Source: Vibrio hyugaensis (GTDB lineage Bacteria > Pseudomonadota > Gammaproteobacteria > Enterobacterales > Vibrionaceae). Taken from it: a DNA stretch of 64,000 nt. The notes under the pieces are model-generated. The model saw only the letters and a program-made list of their open reading frames with translations. It had not been told where the DNA came from and searched no databases. Both the position numbers and the translations under genes were made by a program. Below are positions 1 through 9,141 of this stretch, piece after piece (the stretch's first letter is position 1; every line of letters begins with the position of its first letter). The DNA is taken from positions 2,852,001 to 2,916,000 of the forward strand of contig NZ_CP025794.1 of the NCBI RefSeq assembly GCF_002906655.1, read 5' to 3'.

Positions 1-1365
1 TGCGTAAGGGATCACTTCGTCGAAGAAGCTGTGCTCACCCGTTTCCATCACGTACTTACAGATGGTTGGGACTAGCCATAGGTGATCATCAGAACACGTG
101 TCTTCGATGCCGTGGATCTTGTCTTCATCAGAAGGAGTTGGAACGACGGTTGGAGATTTAGATGGCTTAACATCAGCTTTCTCTGGATCGAACCAGTCTG
201 GATCGAACAGGTGCAGACCGTAACCTGCTTTCACTTGGCCACGAAGTAGGTCAACAAGACGCTTGCGGGTCATTGCTGGGTTGGCGTGAGGAACAGAAAT
301 CGCATCTTGCGCTGTATCGCGGTAGCCAAGACCAGTACGACCACCCACTTCGATGAATGAAGCAAAACGAGACCAAACCACACAGGTTTCTGCTTGGTAT
401 AGGGTCCAAGCGTTGATCATGGTATCTAGACCTTCGTTTGGTGATTTCACTTGGAATTTATTACAACGCTCATCCCAGTGTGCTTTGATGCCCGCAAATG
501 CATTGTCTACTTCAGCGAGATCTTGGTATTTAGCGCGAAGGCGGTCGCCGTTGCCTTTACCGATACCTAGGATGTATGCGAAACGAACTTCTTCACCTGG
601 TTGGATAGTAAATTGCTTGTGTAGAGATCCACAGTGGTTGTAACACGTTTGTGCCGTGTTAGAACATTTACCTTGTTCTACTGCTAGCGGGTTTGCTTCG
701 TCGCGGTATAGACCTAGGAAGCTGTCACGTTGGCCGTCGTATGAATCTGGGTCAAACGTTGAAGCTAGGTAGTAGAAACCTTCGAAATCGTTGGTGTTGT
801 AGTACAAGTCGTATTCAATCACACCTTCATTGTAAGACGTGCCTGCAGAGTACAGAGACATCTGGTGGTTTTGGTTGTCTGATTGAATATGGCTGAACGA
901 AAATTCTACAAACGAGAATGCACTGATTGTACGCGGCTTGTCTGAAGTGTTCTTGATAACCACATCCCAAACTTCAGCGTCTTCGCCTTTTGGTACGAAC
1001 AGTGTTTTCGTTGCTGTAATGCCGTTGTATTCACATTTGAACTTAGAGTAAGACAAGCCATGGCGAACTTCGTAGTTTGCTTCGTCTAGGCTTTTTGCAA
1101 CTGGTTGCCAAGAGATTGACCAGTAATCACCTGTCTCATCATCACGTAGGTAAACGTAGTGCCCAGGGCGATCGAATGTCGCGTTTGGACGGAATTTAGT
1201 AACACGGTTGTATTCTGGAGAGTTGTAGAACGAGTAGCCGCCTGCGTTGTGCGAGATAACGGTACAGAACTTCTCAGTACCTAGGTAGTTAGTCCATGGC
1301 GCTGGTACGTCAGGGCGAGTGATGACGTATTCGCGATTCTCGTTATCGAAATAGCCGTATTTCAT
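1..1365 (-). CDS. chbP: N,N'-diacetylchitobiose phosphorylase (GH94), N-terminal 455 codons; gene continues beyond the left edge
   Basis: Splits imported chitobiose with inorganic phosphate to GlcNAc-1-phosphate and GlcNAc in the cytoplasm, saving one ATP compared with hydrolysis. The frame opens at an ATG at 1365 (MKYGYFDNENREYVITRPDV) and stays open to base 1, giving 455 codons; family members are about 800 residues, so roughly the last 45% lies outside the window. The N-terminal segment with PAPWTNYLGTEKFCTV and NAGGYSFYNSPEYNRV is typical of GH94 chitobiose/cellobiose phosphorylases. There is no signal peptide, as expected for a cytoplasmic enzyme. It is the last visible gene of the chitin oligosaccharide operon, 84 bp downstream of the GH20 gene and on the same strand. 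A start codon with AGGAAAT upstream supports this start. Family assignment is firm; chitobiose rather than cellobiose specificity is inferred mainly from context. Confidence 0.92.
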   Translation of the reverse strand, partial: MKYGYFDNENREYVITRPDVPAPWTNYLGTEKFCTVISHNAGGYSFYNSPEYNRVTKFRPNATFDRPGHYVYLRDDETGDYWSISWQPVAKSLDEANYEVRHGLSYSKFKCEYNGITATKTLFVPKGEDAEVWDVVIKNTSDKPRTISAFSFVEFSFSHIQSDNQNHQMSLYSAGTSYNEGVIEYDLYYNTNDFEGFYYLASTFDPDSYDGQRDSFLGLYRDEANPLAVEQGKCSNTAQTCYNHCGSLHKQFTIQPGEEVRFAYILGIGKGNGDRLRAKYQDLAEVDNAFAGIKAHWDERCNKFQVKSPNEGLDTMINAWTLYQAETCVVWSRFASFIEVGGRTGLGYRDTAQDAISVPHANPAMTRKRLVDLLRGQVKAGYGLHLFDPDWFDPEKADVKPSKSPTVVPTPSDEDKIHGIEDTCSDDHLWLVPTICKYVMETGEHSFFDEVIPYA

Positions 1366-1449
1366 TTGTGTATTTCCTTTTTACAATACTGCGTTTGCAG
1401 TCAAATTTAATAATTCTTTAAGCACGATGTATTGTCATCTAGCTTGGTA

Positions 1450-3369
1450 TTACTTCCACGGTTTACGGTAATTCACTCCCTGCAAATCAAGCAGAGGAAG
1501 GTGTCCTTTCAAACGTGATAAATAGTCGGTCCAATCGCGGTGTTGTTTCTCAGTCCAACATGCTTCTGCCATGGCTGTTAAGCGAGGGAAAATCATGTAG
1601 TCCATACGCGATGGGTTGTTGATGATTTCGCACCACAAGGCAGTTTGAATGCCCCAAATGCGCTTTCTGATTGGGTCATCAGCAGGGACTTCTGCTAATG
1701 GCTCATAGTTGTATGCTTTCTCTAATGGCAATGGGTTTGCCCAGTCCACACCTGGCTCTTCTGGTGCATAGTCTTGAGTCATGTCGAGGTAGGTGGTTTG
1801 CGCTGGTTGCAGCACTACATCAAAACCTTGGCGAGCACAGTTCAATGCCGCTTCTTCGCTTAGCCATGAGTAGATCACCGTATCTTTACTGACCTTGTTG
1901 CCGTGTTGAGCTTCTTCCCAACCCAGCATGCGTTTGCCTAATTTTCGTAGCTTGTCTTCTGCATGACGTAAGAAGTGCCCTTGTAGCTCTTTGTAGTCGG
2001 TATAACCCAATTGCTCCATAAGAGCTTGGCAAGAAGGGCTCTTAGACCACACGCCGTTAGGTACTTCGTCTGCACCAATGTGGACATAAGGCGCTGGGAA
2101 TAGAGCTGCTACTTCTTCAAGTACTTTGTCGATAAACTCGTAGCTACCCGGCAGGGCAGGGTTGATGACATTATCGTTGTAGTGCTGAATGCTGCGGTAT
2201 TCGGTCTTGTCTTCCGCTTCAACAAGTAGGTGTGGCAGAGATTTGATTGCTGCGCGGCAATGCCCAGGAACGTCAATCTCAGGGATGATAGTGATGCCGC
2301 GCTGTGCTGCAAAAGCCACCACGTCTTTAATTTGCTCTTGGGTGTAGAAACCGCCGTAACGCTGAGTTAAATGGGTGTATTGCGGTTCGATGGTTTCATC
2401 GATACCACGCCACGCGCCGATGTCCGTTAGTTGAGGCAAGGATTTAATCTCGACACGCCAACCTTCATCGTCCGTTAGGTGCCAATGGAAGGTATTGAAT
2501 TTGTAATGTGCCAACAAATTGATGAGGCGTTTTACTTGCTCTACAGAATGGAAATGACGAGCGCAGTCCAACATCATGCCACGGTAGCGAAAGCGAGGAC
2601 TGTCTTTAATTGTGCAACAGACAACATCCATGGTATTGGTATGCCCATCATGCTTCATTAATTGCAATAGAGTTGCACAAGCGTGAGTAAAGCCGGATGA
2701 AGAACCCGCTTCAATTTTGATCGACTCTTCAGATATTTTAAGTCTGTAAGTACCTTCGTCCAGTGTTGGGTTACTTTTGAATAAGATTTTCCCACTGTTA
2801 GAAGAAGACAATTTGAATTGGTGAATGCGTTCAAGCTCTTCCAGCAACCATGCTTTTGCTGAATTCGCTAAATCTGTGTATATCGCGACACCAACTTGCT
2901 CATCGAAGCTAAACGACTGGTCACTCACTTCAATATAGTTGGGTTTTGGTAATAAAGGCTGTGCATGCGTTAAGCTTGCTGGAATATCACTGCGTTCACG
3001 ATAAGGTGAGGCCAAAACGATAGGAGTAACATCAACTTGTGCGCGTTGTGGGTTTCCATCAACGACAAAGTCGATCATGGCTTCATTAAATCCATCCGAG
3101 TAATAACGGAATGGGTTTGAACCAATACTGAATTCACAGTAATAGTGATGGTTGGCAGCCAGTACCATACCTTCCGGTTTAAGTGTGCAAAAGCTACCAA
3201 TTTGAGTCAGTTGACCATTTGAAACGCTGTCTGGAAGAATATAGCGGTCGAAAGCGAAAGTCAGGCTCCAACTGTTTAAGTCTTGGTCGCTCAAATTGTG
3301 AAAGGTGAGTCCAAAACGGCAGTTTTGTTTTTGCTCAGAAAGGACCACTAGATCAACACGATATTCCAT
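1450..3369 (-). CDS. Beta-N-acetylhexosaminidase, GH20, cytoplasmic type
   Basis: Removes terminal GlcNAc from chitin oligosaccharides. From the ATG at 3369 the protein is 639 residues. An N-terminal beta-rich domain (about 1-120) is followed by a GH20b-like alpha/beta domain (about 145-255) and the TIM barrel (about 260-600). The catalytic Asp-Glu pair is visible in HIGADEVPNG (D434, E435), and the barrel carries HWHLTDDEGWR and IIPEIDVPGH. No signal peptide is seen. I chose ATG 3369 over a GTG at 3375 because AGGAG sits five bases before the ATG and overlaps the GTG. The stop of the upstream kinase gene is at 3378, so the two are translationally adjacent. Together with the phosphorylase next door it offers a hydrolytic route for longer or odd oligomers. 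In V. cholerae the homologue lies in the same ten-gene operon. Confidence 0.93.
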   Translation of the reverse strand: MEYRVDLVVLSEQKQNCRFGLTFHNLSDQDLNSWSLTFAFDRYILPDSVSNGQLTQIGSFCTLKPEGMVLAANHHYYCEFSIGSNPFRYYSDGFNEAMIDFVVDGNPQRAQVDVTPIVLASPYRERSDIPASLTHAQPLLPKPNYIEVSDQSFSFDEQVGVAIYTDLANSAKAWLLEELERIHQFKLSSSNSGKILFKSNPTLDEGTYRLKISEESIKIEAGSSSGFTHACATLLQLMKHDGHTNTMDVVCCTIKDSPRFRYRGMMLDCARHFHSVEQVKRLINLLAHYKFNTFHWHLTDDEGWRVEIKSLPQLTDIGAWRGIDETIEPQYTHLTQRYGGFYTQEQIKDVVAFAAQRGITIIPEIDVPGHCRAAIKSLPHLLVEAEDKTEYRSIQHYNDNVINPALPGSYEFIDKVLEEVAALFPAPYVHIGADEVPNGVWSKSPSCQALMEQLGYTDYKELQGHFLRHAEDKLRKLGKRMLGWEEAQHGNKVSKDTVIYSWLSEEAALNCARQGFDVVLQPAQTTYLDMTQDYAPEEPGVDWANPLPLEKAYNYEPLAEVPADDPIRKRIWGIQTALWCEIINNPSRMDYMIFPRLTAMAEACWTEKQHRDWTDYLSRLKGHLPLLDLQGVNYRKPWK

Positions 3370-3377
3370 GTTCACTC

Positions 3378-4268
3378 CTACTCAACACTCACGGCGTAAA
3401 GGTTATGCTCTGGTTTACCAGCAAACATAATAGCTCCTTCAATCGCATCAAATTGAGGCTCTACCACCCATTGTTGAACAGGAGGTGACAGCCAATGCAG
3501 GATGCGTTCAGCAATACCGCCCATTAAGCAAATACGAGTCGCCCCGCGTTTGTTTAACGCAACCAGAAACATCTCAATATCGGCAGCGGTCTGCTTAAGC
3601 ATTTCAATCGCCAGTGCATCACCTTGTTCTGCATGTTGGAAAATTGCTGGAGAAAATTGACCGTAATCGCGAGGTAGAGCTTGTTTAGACCATGCCACTA
3701 CGTTGTCGATGTCATTTTCAAAATGAGCCATGACATGCGCTGCTAGAGGTGTTTTTTCACGGATGCCATCTTCTGCTAGCAAGACTTGTTGAATCAGGCG
3801 TAATCCCATTACTGCGCCGCCGCCTTGGTCGGAGATCGGGAACTCACGTCCACCAACAACGTGTTGCTCAAGGCCTTTCAGGAAAATACCGCAAGAACCG
3901 GTTCCAGCAATCATGATTGCGCCATCTTTACCGCTGTGCGCGCCAATACAAGCACCGTAAGCATCAGTGTTGAGTGTCATACTGGCAAATGGGTGTTCCA
4001 AAGCCATGAATGCTTGCCAAGAGGTTTTGTGTTCAGCTCCCGCAAGAGCTAAGCCAACGTGCATAGAGGCAAAGTCTTGCTGAGTAAGGCCACCCTGTTG
4101 GGCTGCTGAAGCTATTGATTCAAGAATGGATGCCATTGCGACTTCCGCTCCCAGCATGATGTTTGCACTGCCGCTTTTCGCTTCACCAATGAAGTTACCT
4201 TGCGCGTCTTTGATACGGGCTCGGCATGAAGTGCCGCCGCCGTCAATACCTACAAAATACATCCCCAT
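3378..4268 (-). CDS. gspK: N-acetylglucosamine kinase, BadF/BcrA ATPase family
   Basis: ATP-dependent kinase converting free GlcNAc, released by the hexosaminidase and phosphorylase, into GlcNAc-6-phosphate. The 296-residue protein begins MGMYFVGIDGGGTSCRARIK; the DGGGT motif (residues 9-13) is the phosphate-1 loop of the ASKHA fold, and the second nucleotide-binding loop is seen as MIAGTGSCGIF. GHS-type QGGGAVMG follows. A strong AAGGAG precedes the ATG at 4268 by eight bases; a second in-frame ATG lies at 4262. The stop codon of the GH9 gene is only two bases upstream, so the genes are co-transcribed and probably translationally coupled. The name gspK follows the GlcNAc-specific kinase described from Vibrio; the substrate is inferred from the cluster. 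Confidence 0.9.
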   Translation of the reverse strand: MGMYFVGIDGGGTSCRARIKDAQGNFIGEAKSGSANIMLGAEVAMASILESIASAAQQGGLTQQDFASMHVGLALAGAEHKTSWQAFMALEHPFASMTLNTDAYGACIGAHSGKDGAIMIAGTGSCGIFLKGLEQHVVGGREFPISDQGGGAVMGLRLIQQVLLAEDGIREKTPLAAHVMAHFENDIDNVVAWSKQALPRDYGQFSPAIFQHAEQGDALAIEMLKQTAADIEMFLVALNKRGATRICLMGGIAERILHWLSPPVQQWVVEPQFDAIEGAIMFAGKPEHNLYAVSVE

Positions 4269-4270
4269 GG

Positions 4271-6010
4271 TTATTGCTCCTTAATTTCTTGAGAGTTCGC
4301 TAAAGTCGAGATGTGCTGAGCCTGACTCATTACTGCGAGTAGGTACCAAGCGCCATGCGGGATCCATTGTTCTCCCCAACGCCAGTTCTGAAGCATGTCG
4401 TCTTTCTGTGCTGGTGGATTAAATGCAATGTCTTCCTCATCTTCGAAACCGCCGGTGATACCGTTGCAAACGCCACCTTTTGCGTTGAAGAAACCATATT
4501 GAGGAAGGTAGTCCGGATTGTTACGGCCATGACCGTCCAACATGCACATGTCGTACGGGTTCAGACCAACAATCCAGTTGATAGAATCTTGTGCGAGTTT
4601 TGAAAGCTGTTGTTTTAGAATTTCTGACTCGATAAAAGGTTGTGCCAAATACGCCATGGTTGCCAGTGAACCCAAGCGAGCATTTTCACCTTGCCACCAG
4701 TAACCCGATTCATTGTTGTGTGCCACAAAGAACGCATCACGCTTCGCTTCGTCTACGCCTTTTACATATTGGCGTGGGTAACCAAATGGGTTCTTCACTT
4801 TATTGGTGATTGCGACTTCAAACTCACAAGCTTGGGTGATGATTTGTTTTGCTACTGAAGCGCGCTCAGAGTCGTCTTCAATCGCCAAGTATTCGCATAG
4901 CGCAATAACCGGAAGTCCTGCTTCTGCCGCATGGAAGTAAGGGCGGCTGCCATCTTGATTGGCTGCCCAAAAATGTTGAATGTACTCATCACTCATTTGA
5001 CGAGCAGAAAGACGGTTTGCCCATACGCGGCTTTCTTCTAGGTAGCGGGTTTCTTTGGTGGTCTTGAATAGCTCAACGGCTGCAAGCAATGCGCAGTATT
5101 CATCGATGATGTTCTCTTCACCATCGTTTAGATATTGGGTGTTGTGCTCTTTTAAATGCCAGTAGCCGTTTTCTGCTGCATTACGGTATTTTTGTTGGTC
5201 GAACTCACCGTGAAACTCTAGACGTGCTGCTGAAGCTAATGCTGCAATGCTAATGCCAGCTCCTTGTCGGTAACCGGCTTGGTAGTCATCAAACTTATGA
5301 CCAAGTTGGGTTTCGTAGGCGCAGATTTCACGTTGAGCTATGTCTTTACTCCACTTGTCGAACACCGTCATGTAGAAGAAGCCTTTTTCGTTTTGCATAC
5401 GAACAAGGAAGTCTGCACCGAACAGTGCTTCTTCAATAAGGCGAGTAGAAGTGAATTTAGCCAGTTTGTCGTTGCCTTCAAGCAGAGACAAACCTTTCAA
5501 CATGTTCCACACCACCATTGGTGTCTGCTGTGGGTTTAGGTAGTTTGCGTATGACAAATGACTCAGATATTTACTGACATCGCCTGAAGCGTCATACCAA
5601 CCGCCGTGAACATCTGTGGTTTCGTCGGAATTTAGCAGTGGAACCTGACGATCTTGTTGATCAAAAATGCCACCACAACGTTGAGACTTAAAGTAGTGGA
5701 TCACGTCAGATAGTGTTTGATCGAGAAGAATATGTTCACCAATTTCAAAGTGAGATGAACGCAAATGATCGAAACGAAGGTAGTAGTTACCAGGAGTATT
5801 AAATGAAGAAAAGTCTACAAGATAGAAATGACCTTGATGCCAGCTCGCTACTTTGCCTTGCTTTTCCACTGTTAGCGTAGCGACAGTTTGGTGGCTGTCC
5901 GCACAAACCAATAAAGCAGTATAAGAAGACAGACGTGGTTGGCTTGTCTGGATGATCGCTTTTTTAGGGCCCAGACGCTCGTAACCAATGTGGTTAGTCA
6001 GTAGCAGCAT
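4271..6010 (-). CDS. GH9 family exo-glucosaminidase of the chitin cluster (annotated in some genomes as endoglucanase-related)
   Basis: A 579-residue GH9 enzyme. An N-terminal immunoglobulin-like CelD_N domain (about 1-95) precedes the alpha/alpha6 barrel. The motif GGWYDASGD (about 136-144) supplies the paired aspartates of GH9 (D140, D144), and the C-terminal segment with NPYDMCMLDGHG and FEDEEDIAFNP carries the acid Glu region. There is no signal peptide, so it should act in the cytoplasm on imported sugar. GH9 is historically a cellulase family, but homologues in this gene neighbourhood in marine Vibrionaceae have been shown to be exo-beta-D-glucosaminidases, acting on deacetylated oligomers; that is the likeliest role here. 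The start is backed by GGAG about eight bases upstream. A terminator-like hairpin (6041-6074) separates it from the transporter genes. Confidence 0.85.
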   Translation of the reverse strand: MLLLTNHIGYERLGPKKAIIQTSQPRLSSYTALLVCADSHQTVATLTVEKQGKVASWHQGHFYLVDFSSFNTPGNYYLRFDHLRSSHFEIGEHILLDQTLSDVIHYFKSQRCGGIFDQQDRQVPLLNSDETTDVHGGWYDASGDVSKYLSHLSYANYLNPQQTPMVVWNMLKGLSLLEGNDKLAKFTSTRLIEEALFGADFLVRMQNEKGFFYMTVFDKWSKDIAQREICAYETQLGHKFDDYQAGYRQGAGISIAALASAARLEFHGEFDQQKYRNAAENGYWHLKEHNTQYLNDGEENIIDEYCALLAAVELFKTTKETRYLEESRVWANRLSARQMSDEYIQHFWAANQDGSRPYFHAAEAGLPVIALCEYLAIEDDSERASVAKQIITQACEFEVAITNKVKNPFGYPRQYVKGVDEAKRDAFFVAHNNESGYWWQGENARLGSLATMAYLAQPFIESEILKQQLSKLAQDSINWIVGLNPYDMCMLDGHGRNNPDYLPQYGFFNAKGGVCNGITGGFEDEEDIAFNPPAQKDDMLQNWRWGEQWIPHGAWYLLAVMSQAQHISTLANSQEIKEQ

Positions 6011-6040
6011 TCAAATTTCTCCGGGAAACAATAAAATATA

Positions 6041-6074
6041 AAGGGAAAAAGGGGCCAGATTTATACCTGACCCT
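6041..6074 (-). terminator. Terminator-like hairpin between transporter ATPase and GH9 gene
   Basis: On the minus strand GGGTCAG and CTGGCCC form a seven-pair stem (one G-T pair) with an eight-base loop, followed by CCTTTTTCCC. It lies just after the stop of the last ABC gene, so it could lower, but need not abolish, read-through into the enzyme genes. Confidence 0.5.
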
Positions 6075-6082
6075 CGTTATGA

Positions 6083-7078
6083 TTAATCTTCAAATAAGTA
6101 ACAACGAACAAAGTGGTTGTCAGATAGCTGAGTTACAGCAGGCAGTCGCTCACGACATTTGTCTGTGGCATGAACACAGCGTCCTGCGAATGGACAACCA
6201 ACTGATTCTGGCGTCCAAAGTGGTATCTCGCCTTTGTTGCCTTTCAACTTCTCGTGGATTGACTTCGATGGATCAGGAACGGCAGAAACCAGTAGTTGTG
6301 TGTATGGGTGTTGAGGTTTATGAATGATTTCCTCTGTATCGCCCCATTCAACCATGTGGCCTACATACATAACCGCAAGATCTTCAGCGATGTAACGCGC
6401 TGTCGCGATATCGTGCGTGATGTAAAGCAGAGACATTTGTTTCTCAAACTTCATTTCTTCCATCAGGTTAAGAACACCGGCACGGATCGATACATCAAGC
6501 ATTGATGTTGGTTCGTCAGCCAGTACCACTTCTGCACCAACCGCAATGTTACGAGCCAAGTTCACACGCTGGCGTTGACCGCCAGAAAGTTGATGTGGGA
6601 ATTTTTGGGCAGTTTCCTTTGGTGGAATAAGACCAACTTGTTCCAGCAGGTCATACACGCGTTCTTCCAGTTCCTTTTTATTGCCCGGTGATACCTTTTT
6701 GTGGATCAACAGTGGTCGAGCAATATGGTGGAAAATGTTGTGTGTTGGGTTTAGCGAGCCGAACGGGTCTTGCCATACCATTTGCACACCTTCACGGTAA
6801 GTCATCAAATCGTGACGAGAAGTGATGTCTTGGATATCACGACCTTTGTATTCAATGATGCCATCGGTTGGTGCGTACATTTTAGCAATCATTTTTGCAG
6901 TAGTAGACTTACCTGAACCAGATTCACCTACCACTGACAAGCCGCGGCTCTTGTACATTTTGAAAGATACGTCGTTGATTGCACGCATCTTAGATTGTTT
7001 GATTGAGTTACTGTTTAAAGGGAAGTCCTTAACGACATTTTTACCTTCAATCAGCAGTTCGCCGAATTGTTTGCTCAT
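6083..7078 (-). CDS. ABC transporter ATP-binding protein for chitin oligosaccharides (OppF/DppF type)
   Basis: One of two nucleotide-binding subunits that power uptake of (GlcNAc)n across the inner membrane. The 331-residue protein shows Walker A GESGSGKSTTA, a Q-loop in VWQDPFGSL, the signature LSGGQRQRVNLARN and Walker B VVLADEPTSMLD, followed by the C-terminal oligopeptide/dipeptide transporter extension with clustered cysteines (GCPFAGRCVHATDKC) that may bind an iron-sulphur cluster in this family. The start ATG at 7078 is preceded by GGAGAG. It is the last of five contiguous transporter genes. The sequence family is peptide/nickel type; the chitin substrate is inferred from the adjacent chitinolytic genes and from the equivalent V. 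cholerae operon. Confidence 0.9.
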   Translation of the reverse strand: MSKQFGELLIEGKNVVKDFPLNSNSIKQSKMRAINDVSFKMYKSRGLSVVGESGSGKSTTAKMIAKMYAPTDGIIEYKGRDIQDITSRHDLMTYREGVQMVWQDPFGSLNPTHNIFHHIARPLLIHKKVSPGNKKELEERVYDLLEQVGLIPPKETAQKFPHQLSGGQRQRVNLARNIAVGAEVVLADEPTSMLDVSIRAGVLNLMEEMKFEKQMSLLYITHDIATARYIAEDLAVMYVGHMVEWGDTEEIIHKPQHPYTQLLVSAVPDPSKSIHEKLKGNKGEIPLWTPESVGCPFAGRCVHATDKCRERLPAVTQLSDNHFVRCYLFED

Positions 7079-7127
7079 AATTCTCTCCAGTGTAATTTTT
7101 GTTCTTAGCTAGCGTTATTTTTTGTTG

Positions 7128-8111
7128 TTAAACCTTAGCTTGAGCAATGGTGTCGCCGTACAAATGACAATTTGAGAGACGACCTGGTTCAATTTGACGT
7201 AGTTGGGTTGGTACTCGTGTACATGCTTCATGTACGCGGTCGCAACGAGCTTGGAAGCGGCAACCTTGTGGCACTTCTAGCAAGTTCAGCGGGTTGCCTG
7301 GAATACCAGTCAATTTGGTCTTTGGACCAGTTAGTGGAGGGAAAGAGCTACCCAAACCTTTGGTGTAAGGGTGGTAAGGACTTTCCAGAATCTGCTTAGA
7401 AGGTGCAACTTCAATTAATTCACCTGAGTACATGATGCCGATACGGTCAGAAAACTCGACCATTAAAGACAAATCATGCGTGATGAACAGGATTGAGAAA
7501 CCAAACTCTTCTTTAAGCGCGTAAATCTTTTGTAGAATTTCACGTTGAACTACTACATCTAGTGCGGTAGTTGGTTCGTCCATGATGATCATTTTTGGAT
7601 TCAGAGCCAAAGCGATTGCGATGACTAGACGCTGACGCATACCACCGGAGAACTGGTGTGGGTAGTCGCTTAAGCGGCTAGGGTGGATATCAACGATTTC
7701 CAGCAGACCTTCAGCTCGTGTTTTTGCTTGAGCACGCGTCATATTGGTATGACGCATGATGACGTCGCAGAACTGTTCTTCCATAGTAAGAACAGGGTTC
7801 AAAGCGTTCATCGCACTCTGGAATACCATCGACATTTCGCTCCAACGGAACGCTTGCATACGGTCATCGCTGTACTGGAGGATATCTTCACCATTGAAGA
7901 TAACCTCACCACCAGTGATAAACGCTGGCGGCTTATGAAGGCGCATTAGCGAGAAGGCAACAGTCGATTTACCACAGCCTGATTCACCTGCTAGGCCGAA
8001 TACTTCGCCGGGTGCGATGTCAAAGCTGACGTTGTTACAGGCGCGGACATCGCCCGCATCTGTAATGTAGTCTACGCATAGGTTACGGATAGAAATTAGT
8101 GGTGCAGTCAT
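7128..8111 (-). CDS. ABC transporter ATP-binding protein for chitin oligosaccharides (OppD/DppD type)
   Basis: Second nucleotide-binding subunit, 327 residues. Walker A is GESGCGKSTVA, the signature is FSGGMRQRLVIA and Walker B MIIMDEPTTALD with the usual H-loop (FITHDLSLM). The C-terminal segment holds the cysteine cluster CRFQARCDRVHEAC typical of the DppD/OppD branch. The gene starts two bases after the stop of the downstream-facing permease (8114), so the pair is tightly coupled. It should pair with the product of 6083-7078 as a heterodimer, since both lie in one operon with two different permeases. Confidence 0.9.
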   Translation of the reverse strand: MTAPLISIRNLCVDYITDAGDVRACNNVSFDIAPGEVFGLAGESGCGKSTVAFSLMRLHKPPAFITGGEVIFNGEDILQYSDDRMQAFRWSEMSMVFQSAMNALNPVLTMEEQFCDVIMRHTNMTRAQAKTRAEGLLEIVDIHPSRLSDYPHQFSGGMRQRLVIAIALALNPKMIIMDEPTTALDVVVQREILQKIYALKEEFGFSILFITHDLSLMVEFSDRIGIMYSGELIEVAPSKQILESPYHPYTKGLGSSFPPLTGPKTKLTGIPGNPLNLLEVPQGCRFQARCDRVHEACTRVPTQLRQIEPGRLSNCHLYGDTIAQAKV

Positions 8112-8113
8112 GA

Positions 8114-9139
8114 TTATTTATCTCCGCTCCATAGTGCATTTTGTGGTGCCAGTTCAGGCTCACGCTCTTTCTTGTCTTTTGCTGCTAGTTTCTTCCAGCG
8201 CTTCATGCCTTTGTGAGAGCGAAGCTGCGGGTTCGCAATTTCATCAACGGCGAAGTTAAGTAGAGCAAGACCTGTAACCAGTAACGTTAGTGCAATACAA
8301 GGTGCTAGAACTTCCCACCATGCGCCGATTAGCATCGCCGATGAGGTTTGTACGTTGTACAGCATGATGCCCCAACTGATGGTGTTCGCATCGCCCAGAC
8401 CTAGGAACGAGATTACGGCTTCCGTGTTGATTGCTAGCATTACTGAACCGATGAAGCTTGCACCTACGATTGGGATAAGGTTTGGTAGAATCTCAACGAA
8501 GATGATACGAAGAGATGACTCACCAAGAACCTCAGCCGCTTTAACAAATTCTTTTTCACGCAAGGCCATGGTTTGAGCTCGAACCACACGTGCACCCCAA
8601 GCCCAGGAGGTACCGGCAATGATTAATGCAATGGTGAGTGGCCCAGCCTCCCCGATAAAGGCGGCAAGTACAAACAGCAGCGGTAATTGTGGAATAACCA
8701 GCATGATGTTCATTGCGGCACTTAACACGTCATCAACACGACCACCAAAGTAACCAGCAGAGATACCGATAACCGTTGCTAGGAAACACACGATAACACC
8801 AGCACCGAAACCAACACCTAGAGATACTCGCGCGCCGTATGCCACTTGAGACCAAATGTCACGACCCATGCGAGACGTACCTAGAACGTGGTCCGCTTTT
8901 TTCGACATGATAAGCGTGCGACGGTCGTCGGCTAGATTTTTAGCCACCCAGCCATCAGGATTGTTTTGCGCTTGTTTTACAACAAAACCAGGGTATTCAT
9001 GTGGGTTACCCGTGCGTTTGTCTGGTGCGTGTTGAGTAATTAAAGGAGCAGCCACTGCAACAAAGATAAACAAAGCGATAATGGCTAAACCAACACGTGC
9101 GAACGCGTTACCTAAAATCAGTTTAAATAGTTCTTTCAT
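8114..9139 (-). CDS. ABC transporter permease for chitin oligosaccharides (DppC/OppC type)
   Basis: Inner-membrane permease of 341 residues. A first membrane span (about 15-35) is followed by a periplasmic stretch (QHAPDKRTGNPHEYPG) and five more spans. The EAA loop that contacts the ATPases is seen at MALREKEFVKAAEVLGESSLRIIFVEILPNL (here abbreviated by its ends, about residues 190-220). The C-terminus is a long charged cytoplasmic tail rich in Lys and Glu. Its stop is two bases upstream of the next ATPase gene and its start three bases after the other permease. DppC-type permeases always pair with a DppB-type partner, which is the gene at 9142-10128. Confidence 0.9.
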   Translation of the reverse strand: MKELFKLILGNAFARVGLAIIALFIFVAVAAPLITQHAPDKRTGNPHEYPGFVVKQAQNNPDGWVAKNLADDRRTLIMSKKADHVLGTSRMGRDIWSQVAYGARVSLGVGFGAGVIVCFLATVIGISAGYFGGRVDDVLSAAMNIMLVIPQLPLLFVLAAFIGEAGPLTIALIIAGTSWAWGARVVRAQTMALREKEFVKAAEVLGESSLRIIFVEILPNLIPIVGASFIGSVMLAINTEAVISFLGLGDANTISWGIMLYNVQTSSAMLIGAWWEVLAPCIALTLLVTGLALLNFAVDEIANPQLRSHKGMKRWKKLAAKDKKEREPELAPQNALWSGDK

Positions 9140-9141
9140 GA